A stretch of 64,000 nucleotides of DNA from Eremomyces bilateralis CBS 781.70 (Eukaryota; Ascomycota; Dothideomycetes; Eremomycetales; Eremomycetaceae). The notes beneath the pieces were generated by a model. The model was not told the DNA's origin and ran no database searches. It saw only the letters and a list, made by a program, of their open reading frames with translations. Where the stretch lies: contig NW_022985075.1 of NCBI RefSeq assembly GCF_010015585.1, positions 248,001-312,000 of the forward strand. Reading direction: 5' to 3'. Below are positions 21,997 to 35,223 of this stretch, in pieces. The position numbers and the translations under genes were made by a program. Within the stretch, counting starts at the first letter, position 1. Each line of letters begins with the position of its first letter.

Positions 21997-22747
21997 GGTG
22001 AGGAAAATCGGTGGATGGATAGGGGAGAAAGGTTAGCTGTAGTGGAAATGAAAGAAGAGGTGATAGAGGATCTCTGGTCTTTTGTGAATGTGGGGAGAAC
22101 GGAGGTTGCACGGAGGAGCTGGGGAAGCCGCCACCCTGACTCCTGCCCTGACTACGTTGGTGCCTGAACCTTCTCACTTCCACAGCTTCATCCTTTCCTA
22201 CTTTTTATATCCTCTCGTCAATGCATCCCCTAGGACTGAGAGAGCATGCTGAACTAATACCGAATTAGGTAAGCATACTAGGGGAGAAACAGCTACTAAG
22301 CAATGCTCATCTCTCGTACTTCCATATCAAAGTAGCAAACAGCTATTCTCCTTGGCACGGCCTGTCCTCGTAGCCTAGCTGCAGCATGAGCATGACCGGA
22401 TTCACATTGAACCTGAAAGCTCTTCTCATTGGGCAAATATAATTATGTCTGGATTGCATGTGGACTGTCATTTGTATCCGTTTGAAGGCGTATTCCCATG
22501 AGCTTAAGGCACTTCACCTTGGAAGATCGGCGAAACGTGACAGTTCACTATAGGGGTGTAGAAAGCCGTTCTGTTCTAGAAGCTTCGTGCTTCACTTTTG
22601 CTGTCACTTCCTTCAGTATTCTTTAGTATTTGTCATTATGCTGTACTATTCATTCTTTTTCCTTCGACTGGCTCGCTGTACTTCAATCCATCAACCATCC
22701 CTGGTCTTTATAACAGATCTATACACCTATCACTTCACTCGGCACAG
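21997..22747. other. Divergent promoter region
   Basis: 750 bp between the CSN7 start and the RdRP start, which point away from each other. No gene seen. The RdRP-proximal 150 bp is open in the RdRP frame, but without features of that protein, so I take it as leader. Confidence 0.5.
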
Positions 22748-25700
22748 ATGAAGCTGTGGCTCGGTTCTATCTCACCGGACATCCATAATGAGGACCTCCA
22801 GAAGGCAATCAACGGCAGTCTGAGACCCTTTGGCATCGACTGCAGGAAGCTTTCCAGATTCTCGAATGGGACGTCCGCCACATTCTGTGTTTACGATGAC
22901 AACAGAGGCAACGAATTCCTAAGAACCTGGACGGCCGCCACTATCAATCGTCCACGGAGAAATGCGGTATTAGACCTTCGGACCGACACAAGAAAGTTCC
23001 GGGTCTTCTTGAATCGGGCCAAAGTCTCGGACGATGACACGACGCCGCTGGAAATACGGTGTGGAGAATTCGAGTCTACGACGGGAAGACATGAAAATCA
23101 ACCCACGAAAAACCGCGAGTTCCCTCTCACAGCCCTCGCGTGTGGTTACCTGGAGTTTGGCGACGCCGATCGAATGACTTTCGAAGACCATTATGCTTCC
23201 AATCGTACAGGATCTGTTGCATTCGGGAGGTCCTCCCTAAGACTGGAGCTGAATCAGGATGTCCGTGGGTCGGTGTATCGCATCGAGATGTCCTACCAAA
23301 GTGTGGATTGTGTGATACTCAACCCGGATCGTGCAGATCCGTCGGTTATTGTATCCCTGAAATGCGCCCCTCAGATACATTTTGTAACCCCTGATTTTAG
23401 TCTCGGCATGAGTGCTCCCGTTGACCGGGCGGCTCTGGAGGCGACAATGAGTTTCCTATCGATCGAGCCTAAAATGCGAAAACCACGAGCACCCCGTCCC
23501 TCACGCATGACAAACATTGATAACCGACATGCTTCCGTAGCCGGAATGTGCATGGTATATCGCATCTCCCTTTGATCCGCACAAGACAGGCTCACAATCC
23601 AGGAGATCTTAGAGAGGAATGTTGGTGTGCCAGACTGTTACAGTGTAAAACTTGTACATATTTCTCCTCGTTCTTCCTTGGACAAACTGCTTGCGATGAT
23701 CGAGCGCCGTCTTGAGAAAGCAGTGGAGTCCAATCCCCTTCCAGTCACCGTTCGCTTCCAGATCCAAAAGCTTGCAATGAACGGAACCCTCCACCCTGAG
23801 GTTGTTTTGAAACTCGTCGCAGCTATGCCTAAGCTGGTGAACCAGTTCGGTGCCGATGCCGTGGCAGACGCACTGCATCACATCTATCGAACCTGGCCGC
23901 TGCCGAGACCCAATAGCACAGAGCGTGTGACGAGAGAAAAAACAACAAACATGGTGATCGAACGCATGGAAGAGAAAGCTAAAGAAACCACTAGCACTCG
24001 AAGTCGAACGGTATCCCGAGCAAAGAACGAATTCATGATTCACCGCGCTAGAGTGACGCCCAGTGGCATATACCTCGAAGGGCCATTTGTGGAGCCGTCC
24101 AATCGAGTGTTGCGAAAGTATGCTGAGTCGACAAACCATTTCCTACGGGTCGTCTTCAGTGATGAAGACGGAGGGCGCATACAGGTCGACCCAGACTACG
24201 ATGATAGGTCTGATATCCCCGGGAAGTTCCTCTCGGTTATGACTAAGGGGGTTAAGATCTGGGGCGGAAGCTTGTATGAATTCCTTGGGTTCTCCCATTC
24301 ATCCCTCAGGGCTGCTTCGTGCTGGTTCAGTGCACCATTCATCCATGATCGAGGATTGATCCATACACCACACATCATTGCCCAGCTAGGCGACTTCTCC
24401 AAACTCCGATCGCCTGCGAAATGCGCAAGTCGAATTGGACAGGCATTTTCAGACACCACCAAAGCTCTCACACTCCCTAAGTCAATGTACTCTCGCGCCC
24501 TTGACGTAAAGCGGAATGGGTACTGCTTTAGTGACGGGTGCGGTACCATATCTCCGTCTTTGCTTTCCAAGGTCTGGAAAACGTACGGTCTGAGGCAGCC
24601 CGTCAAACCCACGATTCTTCAAATTCGGTTCAACGGTATGTCTGCCCCCAAGTTGTCGAGTACACTCCACTAATGCCGTCGCAAGGGGCGAAGGGTGTCG
24701 TCAGTCTCGACTCATCGAACCCCCAAGAGACGCTGACTCTTCGGCCTTCAATGTGGAAATTCGATGCACCTCACGATTGGGATATCGAAATCTGCGAAGG
24801 AAATTTCAGGCCCGGCCCGGCCTTTCTGAACCATCAGACCATCAAAATTCTGGAAGATCTGGGTGTTCCCACTGCTTCTTTCCTGAAGCTCCAGTCCGAC
24901 GCGATGGCCGAGCTCCAGGCTGTGGCTTGCACTGCCTGGAGAGCATCCGACCTTTGGCTGAAACGGTCATTCTCGGAGGCCGGTGGCGTCCGGACTCTTC
25001 TCGAGACCTGCCAAGTCATGGGCTGTAAAATCGGCGAGGACCCAACGCTCCGAAAGTTGATCGAGTTTGCGATCCTTTTCGAGGTCCGCGAAATGAAGTA
25101 TCGTGGACGTATTCCGGTCAAAGAAGGGTCTCACGTTTTTGGCATTATGGATGAGTACGGGGTCCTGGAGGAAGGCCAGGTTTATGTGGTGTTCGAGAGT
25201 CCCAATACCGGCTGAGAAGTAATTAGCGGTGTCCCAGTCGTTGTGACTCGCGCACCGACACTGTTTCCGGGAGACATCCAAGTTGTCGACGCTATTGATG
25301 TGCCAGAGGATTGCCCACTTCGAGAGCTCTCTAACTGTATCGTCTTCCCACGGAAAGGCGCGCGGGATATTCCTAGCATGCTCTCTGGCGGAGACCTTGA
25401 TGGCGACGAGTTCACCGTGTTCTGGGACTCTCACTTGATACCACCCACGCTCGAACAACCGGCGGACTTCCCTAGAGCCATTGCTCACGATCTTCAACAG
25501 GTCACGAATCAGGATATGGCCGAATTCTTTGTCCGGTTTATGACCAGTGATAAACTCGGCAGCATCGCGACGAAGCATAAGGTTCTCTGCGATCAGAAAC
25601 CTGAAGGAAGCCGCCATGGATACTGTGAGATGCTCGCCAAACTACATTCCGATGCAGTTGACTATAGCAAGAGTGGAGTTCCTGTAAGTTCTATTTTTGG

Positions 25701-26895
25701 GTATCCTTTGCGGTGGAGCGGTCCTGCGTCATTTTAGTCTGATGAATATATGCTGTGGGGATAATCCCTTAGATAGGCCACAGTTCACGTTCATTGTCAA
25801 CCGCATACTGCTGAAACTGACATTTGGCAGGTTGAGATGCGGAAAATCCCTCGAGGACTCAACAAACTCGCATCGTTCCGACCCGATTTCATGCAACCAG
25901 CTCCCCCGATACGACTGCTAAGCGATGTCACCCTGCTAGAGGCGATCGAGATAGGGGTGTAGGAACAGCCGAGCGATTTGGTTGAATTCGAAACACAACG
26001 GTTTCGATACTACCCAAGCGATCGAGTTCTAGGCCAACTCTTTCGGCCTATTAATGAGAAGGCGTCCATACAACGTGTCGAGAATGCCTTTACTCCAGCC
26101 AAGCAGGCCACGCTCAAAGAAAAGCTATTTGAATTGATGAGAAAAGAGACGAAATACTTGATGTTTAGCCGCCATGTTGACTTGGCTCGAGAAATCCGAG
26201 AATAGTAGGTCCCGGCATCCCCTTGCCAGCCTTCGTAGCAACAGTGACTGACCAAATACTCCTTCCAGCTACGAAGAAATGGTGGTTGACCTCATGCTCA
26301 CCTTCTCCGTGTCGCCATCCACCCCCTTAAACAAATTCGAAATCGTTGCGGGCAAGATTCTCGGAAGGTCGGATGGGCAGCAAGGCCGGGTCGTCCGAGA
26401 AACGACCATCCAACTTCGGCAGGCGTACGATTCAGAGTGCTGGTGGATTCGCGACTGGATCATCAGCGGTGAACAGGGCGTGGAACATCCGGAGTACACC
26501 TTGGAGTCTCTCCGTCGTGCGCTCGCGTGCTTGTGGGCCAGTACGAAAGAAAAAGGGACTCTGTGGCAAGGCGTGGGAAAGCTGGAATCTTTCTGGATTC
26601 TCTCTGCTTCCGTTGCATTGCAACTACTTGAGAAGTACAAGACGGGTGTCTTTAGGTAAGATTGCGCTGAGGCAAACATATGGTTTTACCTTGCATTCTG
26701 TATCGAAATTTTCCCAGAGGCATGGAAGAAGTTGAGCAGACGACTGCCGATGACGAGAAATGTGGGTGGGTTCAGTACTTCCCTTTCGCAATTTCCGTAG
26801 GGCTGTTGTGTATATGGCTAGTTAATTGTACCCGCACTTGTGTAGATTCTGTTGTAACTCGTATAAGATCAAGTGCCTTGCCCGGGTTCAACTGA
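22748..26895 (+). pseudogene. RNA-dependent RNA polymerase (SAD-1/QDE-1 family) with two in-frame stops
   Basis: Six exons restore one frame of 1,260 codons: 22748-23547, 23590-24635, 24686-25683, 25831-26204, 26269-26655, 26718-26895. All junctions keep phase (introns 42, 50, 147, 64, 62 nt). The N-terminus is an RRM-like fold (MKLWLGSISPDIHNEDLQK). The centre has the RdRP region (NGYCFSDGCGTISPSL, MPSQGAKGVVSLD across an intron, then LFPGDIQVV) and the catalytic motif GGDLDGDEF (codons 852-857 hold DLDGDE). Two stops interrupt it: TGA at 25213-25215 (codon 792), upstream of the catalytic motif, and TAG at 25960-25962 (codon 992). No frameshift is needed, so decay is recent, or the stops are sequencing errors. 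Intact members make double-stranded RNA for quelling, small-RNA pathways or meiotic silencing. The first stop would remove the active site. Confidence 0.85.
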
Positions 26896-29800
26896 TGCAA
26901 AGTTTAGCGATGATGTTGATTGTCACCAAGCGGATAACGGGTTACTCCAGTCCAAACTTCGGTTTGAATTGCTTCTGATCAGTCGACCTTTAGCTACAGG
27001 CTCACTTTCGGCGCTGCATCATATCGCCTGCCTGCAACAGTACAGAGTCCCGGAACTGGCACTACGCGGAAGAGACTCCTGTACTATAGCCGGTATATAG
27101 GGGTACATTGAACTTCAATCTACAAGTCCGTAGCTGACCGCGTAGTCCTGCAACTTCTCGCCTTGGTTGACCCGGGGAGACATAGATCAAAGGTGTGCCT
27201 ATGTCCGATCACGTCTCACGAATCGATCCTTCAAGATTTCAGTAACGACGACAAGTTTTCATGATTGATATCCCAAGGACAATGTGTGAAACCAGCAGCA
27301 GTGGTCTTGCTGCAATTTCTATATGACTGAATTCCTGTACTCGATTTCAATGCACTTATGTTTATTAAATCAGGAGTTCTTAGTGTAGTCATGCAATCGT
27401 GGTGCATCTAGCACATCCGTTCACTGTGCCTATACAACCTGTCAATAGGGGTCAATTAGCCATTCCTCAATATCTGTCGGCTGGGGCAGCCCCGGGTGCA
27501 GAGTTCGTTTCTCGGATGGACTCTTTTTTCTCTCGATTTTTATATTTTCTACAAGAATTTTAGTGCAGATGCACCACTTTCTTGTTCTCATGGGTGGAGT
27601 TGCCCGTGGTATTTCAACCTATACAAACCCCATTTCCAGTACATGATCATATTTCCTACCTTGATCTGGGAATGGGCTCTCGGAAAAGGAAATACATAAT
27701 CGGTTATTGGGAGAACCATAGCATCTGCATATGCAACGAAATCTTGCCGAACGATTTCTTCGGCAAAAGACATAGTTGGTGTACCGTTTGCAACAGGGTC
27801 TAGAAGGTCTCGAATAAGTGGTCATCGTATTGCAAGTTGAATTCCATTTCATTGAACATCAAGGTTCCATTCACCTCGTTTTCGTGATGACTGCTTGGCA
27901 AGCTCCCGCGTAACGCGACGGATTCTTGCGCCCCGAGTATTGACGCTGTGCCTCCATACCTCCACCGCTTGTCAGTGACGTTCCAATGCGTCGTGTATAT
28001 CTCGGTACCTCCCTAGCATGACTCCTCCGATGGTGACACACACGACGATACAGTATCACCGCATGCCAAACACCAAGGACTAGGCAGCGAACCGGGAGGA
28101 GGGAACCCCAGGTCTTGGACCATTGCGTAGCACATCAGCGCACAGCATAAATCGGCCGGACCAACACTAAGTATTGTACTGTGATACAAGACAATCCGCG
28201 ACGTTACTCCCCAGAGAAAGCCACAAATGTACGAGCTCGATCTTGGGAAAGACGTTATCTAGCTTAAACCATGCCAGTACCGCTCCTTCCGGTCTCAAAT
28301 TCTGTGCTGACAATTATCGTGACTTGAGTAGGACCTAGCCAAGCAAAGAAGAGGTTGACTTATGGAACAGGGTCCAATGTCTTGACTGAGGTACGGATTA
28401 TGAGACTCCCGCGCGGCATTTTAAGCTGAGAAATGTAATCTAGGAACAAACATATTGAAACGGAACAGTTGGTTTGGCAGAATGAAAGAACCCCCTGAAG
28501 ATCAACTTCTTTGCAAATAGATGGAATCTAGACCACTACAGGTACGAGACTCACCGCGCTATTCGAAGGGCCGGGTGCTAGAATGCACTAAAAGAGACAA
28601 TGGCATTATGAATCTATCAAATTCATCCAGTCCGTTTGAAACCGGGAACAGAAGTGAGCGATTGAAGTGATCCAAAAGCGTCACACAATATCCAACCACC
28701 TTTGCCGTTTAGGCGTGCTGGCATCAGCTGTCGCCCGTCAGAGTTAAGCTGGAATCAAGGTTAAAGATAGCCACAAACACAGTCCAATCATGGATCTGTC
28801 GGTTTGCGCAGCAAGGAAAAGTCACTTTCGGTTCCTGTTCCGGTACTGATGCAAGACAGACTTGTTGCATCGAAGGACCCGAACGCAACGAGTGCACTGT
28901 TCTCAAACTCGGGACGTATTGATTTGCTATCAATGAATACAAGATGTAGTGGAGGGCAGGTGCAAGGAAAGAAATATATGTATCTTGTGGCTACATTATG
29001 TCATAGAAATACCTGAGGTATCTCTGGCGGGACCTTGCCTAAACTACATCGCGGGGGACACTCGGCTTGCTCGAAACACTTCGAATATCCCCCAAGCCAA
29101 TGGGAGAATCAGCTCAAGGCTGTCAAACATATCCGGAAAGCCCCAAGGGATTGGTTATTGGATACTCTACGGTGTCCTGCATATAATCAATATGTTTGTT
29201 CCGGGAAGTTTATAATTCAAGAAGTAGTTTGCGCACCATTCACAAGTCCATCCATTCCTCATACCAAGTTTACGAAGTCCCTTACGTGGACGAATGGTAC
29301 CACACGTATAATGTAGGATACAGCCGTATACGATGCACTACTACAACCTCACAGCACGAGCTGGGTCCACTGTCTACCCCGTACGAGGGGCTGGTAGCAA
29401 GCATGCAGGATCATGCTGACAGAGCCATTGACAGCAGAGATCCATGAAAGGTGCGACGATCTATATCAGGCAGTGTGGCGCTGGTGTAGAGGAGAAGTAA
29501 TAAACCGTCCAATGCTGGAAATATGGACGTTGGACAATGTTGAAGTTGAGTACCTAACAATTGGAAACCAGTGGTGGTTACGCCACGGTCTGGAACCTGC
29601 TGTGGACCGCAGTGTCGTGCATGAAGGAAGCTCTGGGTGTTACCCGGCTGCCTAAGCCTTTATGGCGTTGATGTACCGCGCACTACTGATATCCATTCTC
29701 CCATACAACCTTTCGGACATCGCTCCGTCCTGAATTTTACCCACTTTAACCCACACCACTGGCATAGCTAACATCAGCCCATCGCACTTCAGGAACGCCT

Positions 29801-32800
29801 AGCTGAGCTTTGTTGTCAACGCGAGATTAATGTGCCTGTTTGAGGTTAGAAGATCCAGGCGCTTGTTCTCGACATCGTGCCCAGACCCCCTGATCCCCTG
29901 ACCCCCTGACCCCGTGAGACCCTACCTAGGAGGCTGGGATTCCAGTGAAGAGCCTCAGTCATAAGTCATCAACCTAGCAGCCCTACCAGATGCTTGTACC
30001 TGTTGGTGGCACATATGATATACGCCAGGTTTCTGGGGTTCCATTAGAATATTTGTTTGGTACGTACGACTTGCAAAGACGCCTCAAAACTAGGTTGCTG
30101 CAATGCGGTTCCGGGATTTCTATCCAAGATGCTGAGGTGGCTGGGACATTTACTCACGGGGTGCAATGATACTGCGTCTCAACATTCAACGATCATTATT
30201 CTGCCGGAGGGCCGGATGAAGACAAGTCAGCGGGCCTAAGCTTGGCGAGACGCGGTAACCAGTCGACTCAGTGTTGTGACGATATCAATATGCGGTCATA
30301 GCTCGAGTTCGTGATGAATACGCGAAGTGGGAGCTCAAGTTCCGCAGCTGCCCCGCATCGTATGCACCTGATAGCACACGAAACCGACATGGATCAGTAG
30401 TGGGGTGGTATGTCGAATGGTAAAGTGCAGGGAGTTACTAGCTCTGGGACTGGTACCGATCCACGGATATCGTGGTATTCCTGGAAGATGTACCATTATG
30501 ACGCCCTCCAGATCGGAACTATGTGACCCTAGAAGTTTCAGATATCAACAATTCCATGGCGATATTGAAGAAACTTTTGGTTTTGGGGGGCTCAAGGGGG
30601 TCCGAGGATGACGAAACCTGATGTAGAATCGGGGAGAGTTGTGGTCATGGGCACCATGCCGTGTCTGTGCTGGACTCCTGTTTCTTTGGTGCTTTGAAAG
30701 CTGCAATCATATCCTACTGCAGCGGACCGAGACGGTCCAACCAAAAGCGCATGCGAATATATGTTGCTTGACAGCTTTACCAACGCGCAGAATCATCCTT
30801 GACCTTGTTTGGTGGGAACTCTCCTGCGACCAGGGAATTCAATTGATGATGCTGGCACTGGAGTACAGTATATCTATCCGCATATTCGATCGGGTGGCTC
30901 AAACGAACAGATTGTGGCCTGGTTTTTGGGTCGGGGACACCGTCCAATCCCGTATCCGAGTTCCTGGGATCCCGTCACCAGCCTGCAAGACAACTAGCAT
31001 TGTTGCATTGTCCTAGACGATGCACTGGTTTGGATCACGGATCCTGGTTTCGCATATCGAGAGGGTTCCCTGTTAGAGCTAGACAACCCGTTCCTGGGTT
31101 CTCATGGTCCAAAGCGGAAAATACAATCGCGATCATTCAGGCTGGAGCAACCAATAATTAGGTGGAAGATAAGGATACAGACACCCCTCTGCTACGTTCC
31201 AGGCTGCAAATGGACGGATGCATTCGCCACTCAATAAATCGTGCCTTAGCACCAGCAGCTGTAACAGACTATATCTTTTGCTAAAGGCCTGGAACATTTC
31301 AGCAAGAAGACGTTGGGATGGCGAAGCGAATCCATAGGATTGAATTCCGCAAGGCGGAGTGGCTGGGGGAATTTTGTCTGATAGCGATACCAGATACCTA
31401 CCTAGTGGTTGGTACGGCATTAACCAGGCAGGTTCGGTTATGCCAAAGACGCACGCGACAGATGTCGTCTATGGTAGAGAGTACTTCGAGAATTTGCCAG
31501 CAAGCGTTCGCAGAAACTGATTTACCAAAGTCGTGATGGTATCCCCTTGATGAACAGGGCGATTTGAAGGATATATGCACGGAATAATAATAACGATGGC
31601 CCTTTTCAGGTCTAGAAATAAAACCCGGGAGCTAGCAAGCTAGCGTCCCAGTGCCGCTCCATTCGGGACGATTTCAAGCCTCGGGCCGCACCACGCTAAT
31701 GATGGCCTCTTAAATTAACCGCATACAGTGCGGTTTTTGGTACGCTAATTATCTTAGCTTGGGAGCTAGGGAACATGCTTAATAAAATCACTCATCACGT
31801 AGCCAACTCTCCGAATAATCCGGTCGAGGGAGTGGCCTAGATGTTGAAGCGTCTCGCAGAACGTTGAACGCCTGGCGCACGAGTGAACTCTGATATCGCG
31901 AACTTCATCCGATTTTGCGGGCAGGCTGGGTAGCTCGGATGGTCAGAAACCACACCATGTGTACATGATACTTGCAGGAAGAGCAGGACTTTCCCCGCAC
32001 CCAATGCATTGCCGGTTCCATCAACAAACAAGCGCGAGAGCTGAGGCAGTGTACCGACCTTGAATTTTGAAAGCTCTCCGCGAATGATAAGAGCTGGATT
32101 TGAAGATTGGTGAACATGCAATGACAAGCGCACAGTGCTAGTATTTCGATTGGCTCGCAGACTTTCGTCTTACAGACAACAAACGCTCGGCAGAGAAGAT
32201 GAACGTCGAAACTTCCTAAAAAGGTTCCAGTTACCTAGCCGAAGCGTCGATCTCTCCCAAAGGTGGACTTCCTATCTGCCCTTCGTCCTGATCTGGGTGC
32301 AACCCCAGACAATGACCTCCAACCTTCCCCTGACTGGGTGTCGTCCTCATTTTCCCTTTCGCATGCTAGTTCTAGGGCTTCAACGTGGCGCTTTGTGTAC
32401 GTATTGTTCACTGTTTATGGCAATCGGTTCTCGAATTGCATGGGTATGTCAGATGTCCCATGCCCGGCGAGGAACCTTTGGCTGATCGACAAGTCAACTT
32501 CCCACAAACTCCTAGTCCTCAGCTCTCTACTGCCACGCTGAGTGACGTCAACCGCTGCTGGAAGTTGGTGTTCGTGAATCCAAAGTACCAACAAATGTCA
32601 AGCCCTCTAGGTACCAGGATGGCTACTAGGATGTTGGTAGGGATTGATTCCAGAAAAATCCTCCGAGGCCACTAACCGGATCCAGGCTCTCGGACGCTCT
32701 CCAGGGCGCCATGTCAACCTGTTTCCACTTCCATTTTTGTCGGGTTTTACTGAGCACCATGAGACGGCGCCATGTTTGTAAGCAGCAATCAAGGTGTATC

Positions 32801-35223
32801 ATGTACAACGATGAGGAGTCCCAATCGAGCCGGAGCTATTCTGGAGGCGTCCCGACTGAGCTGTCCCAAGCACCAGTCATCCATGCTGTTCCGTACCCGA
32901 CTTTTCCAGGGCGTCTCTTAATATCGGTACCACTTATTCCCTATCCGACGGCAGGATGTATCAGTGGAAGCGTCCCGATCATTAATATATATCCCCGCAT
33001 TGGATTCATTGGGAAGGCATTGGCAGCACACTCGGCTCACAGTTATGAGTATGGTTACGATATTAAGAGGAAACGCGGACGCCTCCTCTGTCACGGTTGT
33101 TTCTTCCTAGGTGGGGATCCGCGACGATTCGGGAGATCGTCAATCATTCTTTAAGACAGCTCCGTCCCAACGATATTGTCCTGTCTCGGAGTCGGATCGA
33201 CAAATTCGAAATCGATTGGCCTTCAGGACCATGACTCTAGGATGTCCCCTAATCTCTTGGAACTCATCTGAGCGACTAGTCCGCATGCTTGAGTTTGGAC
33301 AACGTCTTATTTCCAGGCTACGGGTGAAACTTGCTTCGCAGTTGGACTACTGACGATGACCTGATTATGCATGGCATCACCATTTTCCTGATCGAGCCCT
33401 TCCGTCAGTGGGATCACAAATCACTGGCATGAATAGTTCCGCGGAGGATTGTGCGAGCGAAATTGGGGTCGATTTGAGAGCCTGGAGACTCAAAGCCCTT
33501 GTTTCGACAATCAAGAATCCTTGCAAGACTGTTCCTTCTGAAATCGCGGAGGATCGAATAATACATGTAGATACCAGTATTTTATACCCCCTAGGGATCT
33601 CTGAGTTTTTGAATTTGAATTCTGCATTATCAACCGCACTTTATCTCCATTGCTCCAGAACTTGGGTATGGTAGGTATAATATACGATACTGGTTCATGC
33701 AGCAGTGCAGTGTGTACTTGAGGCATCATGAGGCATCCCATAGCTCTGCGCGCCAGGCGTGCTTCCGCCGGCCCCAGGGGCCTGACCTGGTGCTCTCGAC
33801 CCCAAAATAAGCTTCAGCCTTCATTCAGGGTCACTGAATTTCTTTTGCCAAAATCTCAGAATAGATGGGTTGTTGACCGTATATTGAATAAACTCAAGAC
33901 AAAGAAACCATATATCATGATTTGTCTGGCAGCTTAGCCGGGGGATATGTTCCGAGAGTTATGGAAGTGGACGACTGGGAAATTGGCGAAGATGAAAGAG
34001 AATGAAAGGGTTTGGGAGAGGACCGCCGTTCTCGTTCCTCCTTATTAGAATTCCATCTGCACCCACCTCTTGATTAATTTGGTTGCGCGAACCACTGGGT
34101 AGTGCGAGCAAGTGGCTAGAAAGTTGAATTGATTCAGGTACATTACTCCGTGCCAGGGCACTGAGTACATACTACATAGGAACCCGAGTCTCAGGAATGC
34201 TTATGCTGTCATTGAAGATGCCACCGTACGTGCTCAACCTGTTAAGGGTGCGATCGAACAAGTGCTCGAGTTAGACTGCGGAAGAAAAGTTGAGCTCGTC
34301 AGCCTTCTTCTCGTCGTACCACCCCATGTGTCTCAGGCCGCCCAAAGATTGCGTGAGTTTAGTTAGAGGGACGCGCGCTGGCCTCGATAAACTTGCTAAT
34401 TCTGGCAGGATTGATTCTAATATGGGCGTGGAAACGCTGGCCCTGAACACGGGTATCAGGTTTACGTGAGTAAGAATAGAGGCGACATTGGTATCAGCAC
34501 CTTTCTTGGATCTATATCTGTGTTCTGAAATGGATCCAGCAGGTCCCCTTATTTTCTCAATTTCTCGATTATGATGCGCCTCTTCCACGTTCCCCGTCTG
34601 GCTGTCCTTGCCTACCTCTGGGGCGTGTTCCACTGCACCTCGTCCCGCACAGTCGCATTACACCCCCAAATGCACGCCCCCAATGTTACCGCCGCGCCAA
34701 TTCCCCCCTTAGTACCTATTCAGACTCTGCTCTTGTCTTTTGCACTCCCATAATCACAGCTGCTTCGTTTCCGCCTTTCCAACCATAGGGTTCTAGGCTG
34801 CCTGTGCTTGAATCTGTAAGCCTTTCGCCTTTTGGGCGTGGAACAAACAGAACATATATCTCCCCAGCCGGGCACTGGAAGCCCCGTCCATGTTCTTCTC
34901 TCGTTTGTTTCAATATGAAAATATCAATGACCGCCTTGCCCTGCCCTGTTTTCTCGTTGCAGTCCATTTATGTCGATAATGGCGTCTGATATGCCATTAT
35001 AATCTCCCTCCCGATGACCTGCATCCCGTCCTGGATCGGTGCCACCCTGCTTCGCCTCTGAGAATAAATAGGAATTGCCGATTTTCGGATTGCTCAGCAA
35101 GAAATCTAATCCATTAATATTTTGCCGATCTCCTACCTTTGGGCCGCTCTCCTCCCCCTTCTTTGAACGTCCACCTTCTTCCGCGTGCGAAAACAACCAC
35201 TTCGTCCGGCTTGATTGCCCGTC
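26896..35223. other. 8.3-kb gene-poor region
   Basis: No open frame above about 150 residues and none with a motif I recognise. I found no reverse-transcriptase, transposase or integrase signature in the short frames. Some stretches look weakly protein-like (29,440-29,600, 32,220-32,550, 32,810-33,330) but break in every frame, as expected of decayed genes or repeats. It separates the RdRP from the melanin regulator. Confidence 0.6.
29884..29915. repeat. Short tandem CCCCTGA-like repeat
   Basis: About four imperfect heptamer copies of the type CCCCTGA/CCCCTGAT inside the gene-poor region. Too short and internal to suggest a telomere remnant. Confidence 0.6.

Noticed and set aside
25153-25240. 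An intron that would remove the RdRP TGA codon
   Set aside because: Possible GT and AG sites nearby do not join in phase, and the removed part would include conserved residues before the VTRAP segment.
29884-29915. CCCCTGA repeat as an internal telomere tract
   Set aside because: Only a few imperfect copies and not the TTAGGG-type fungal repeat.
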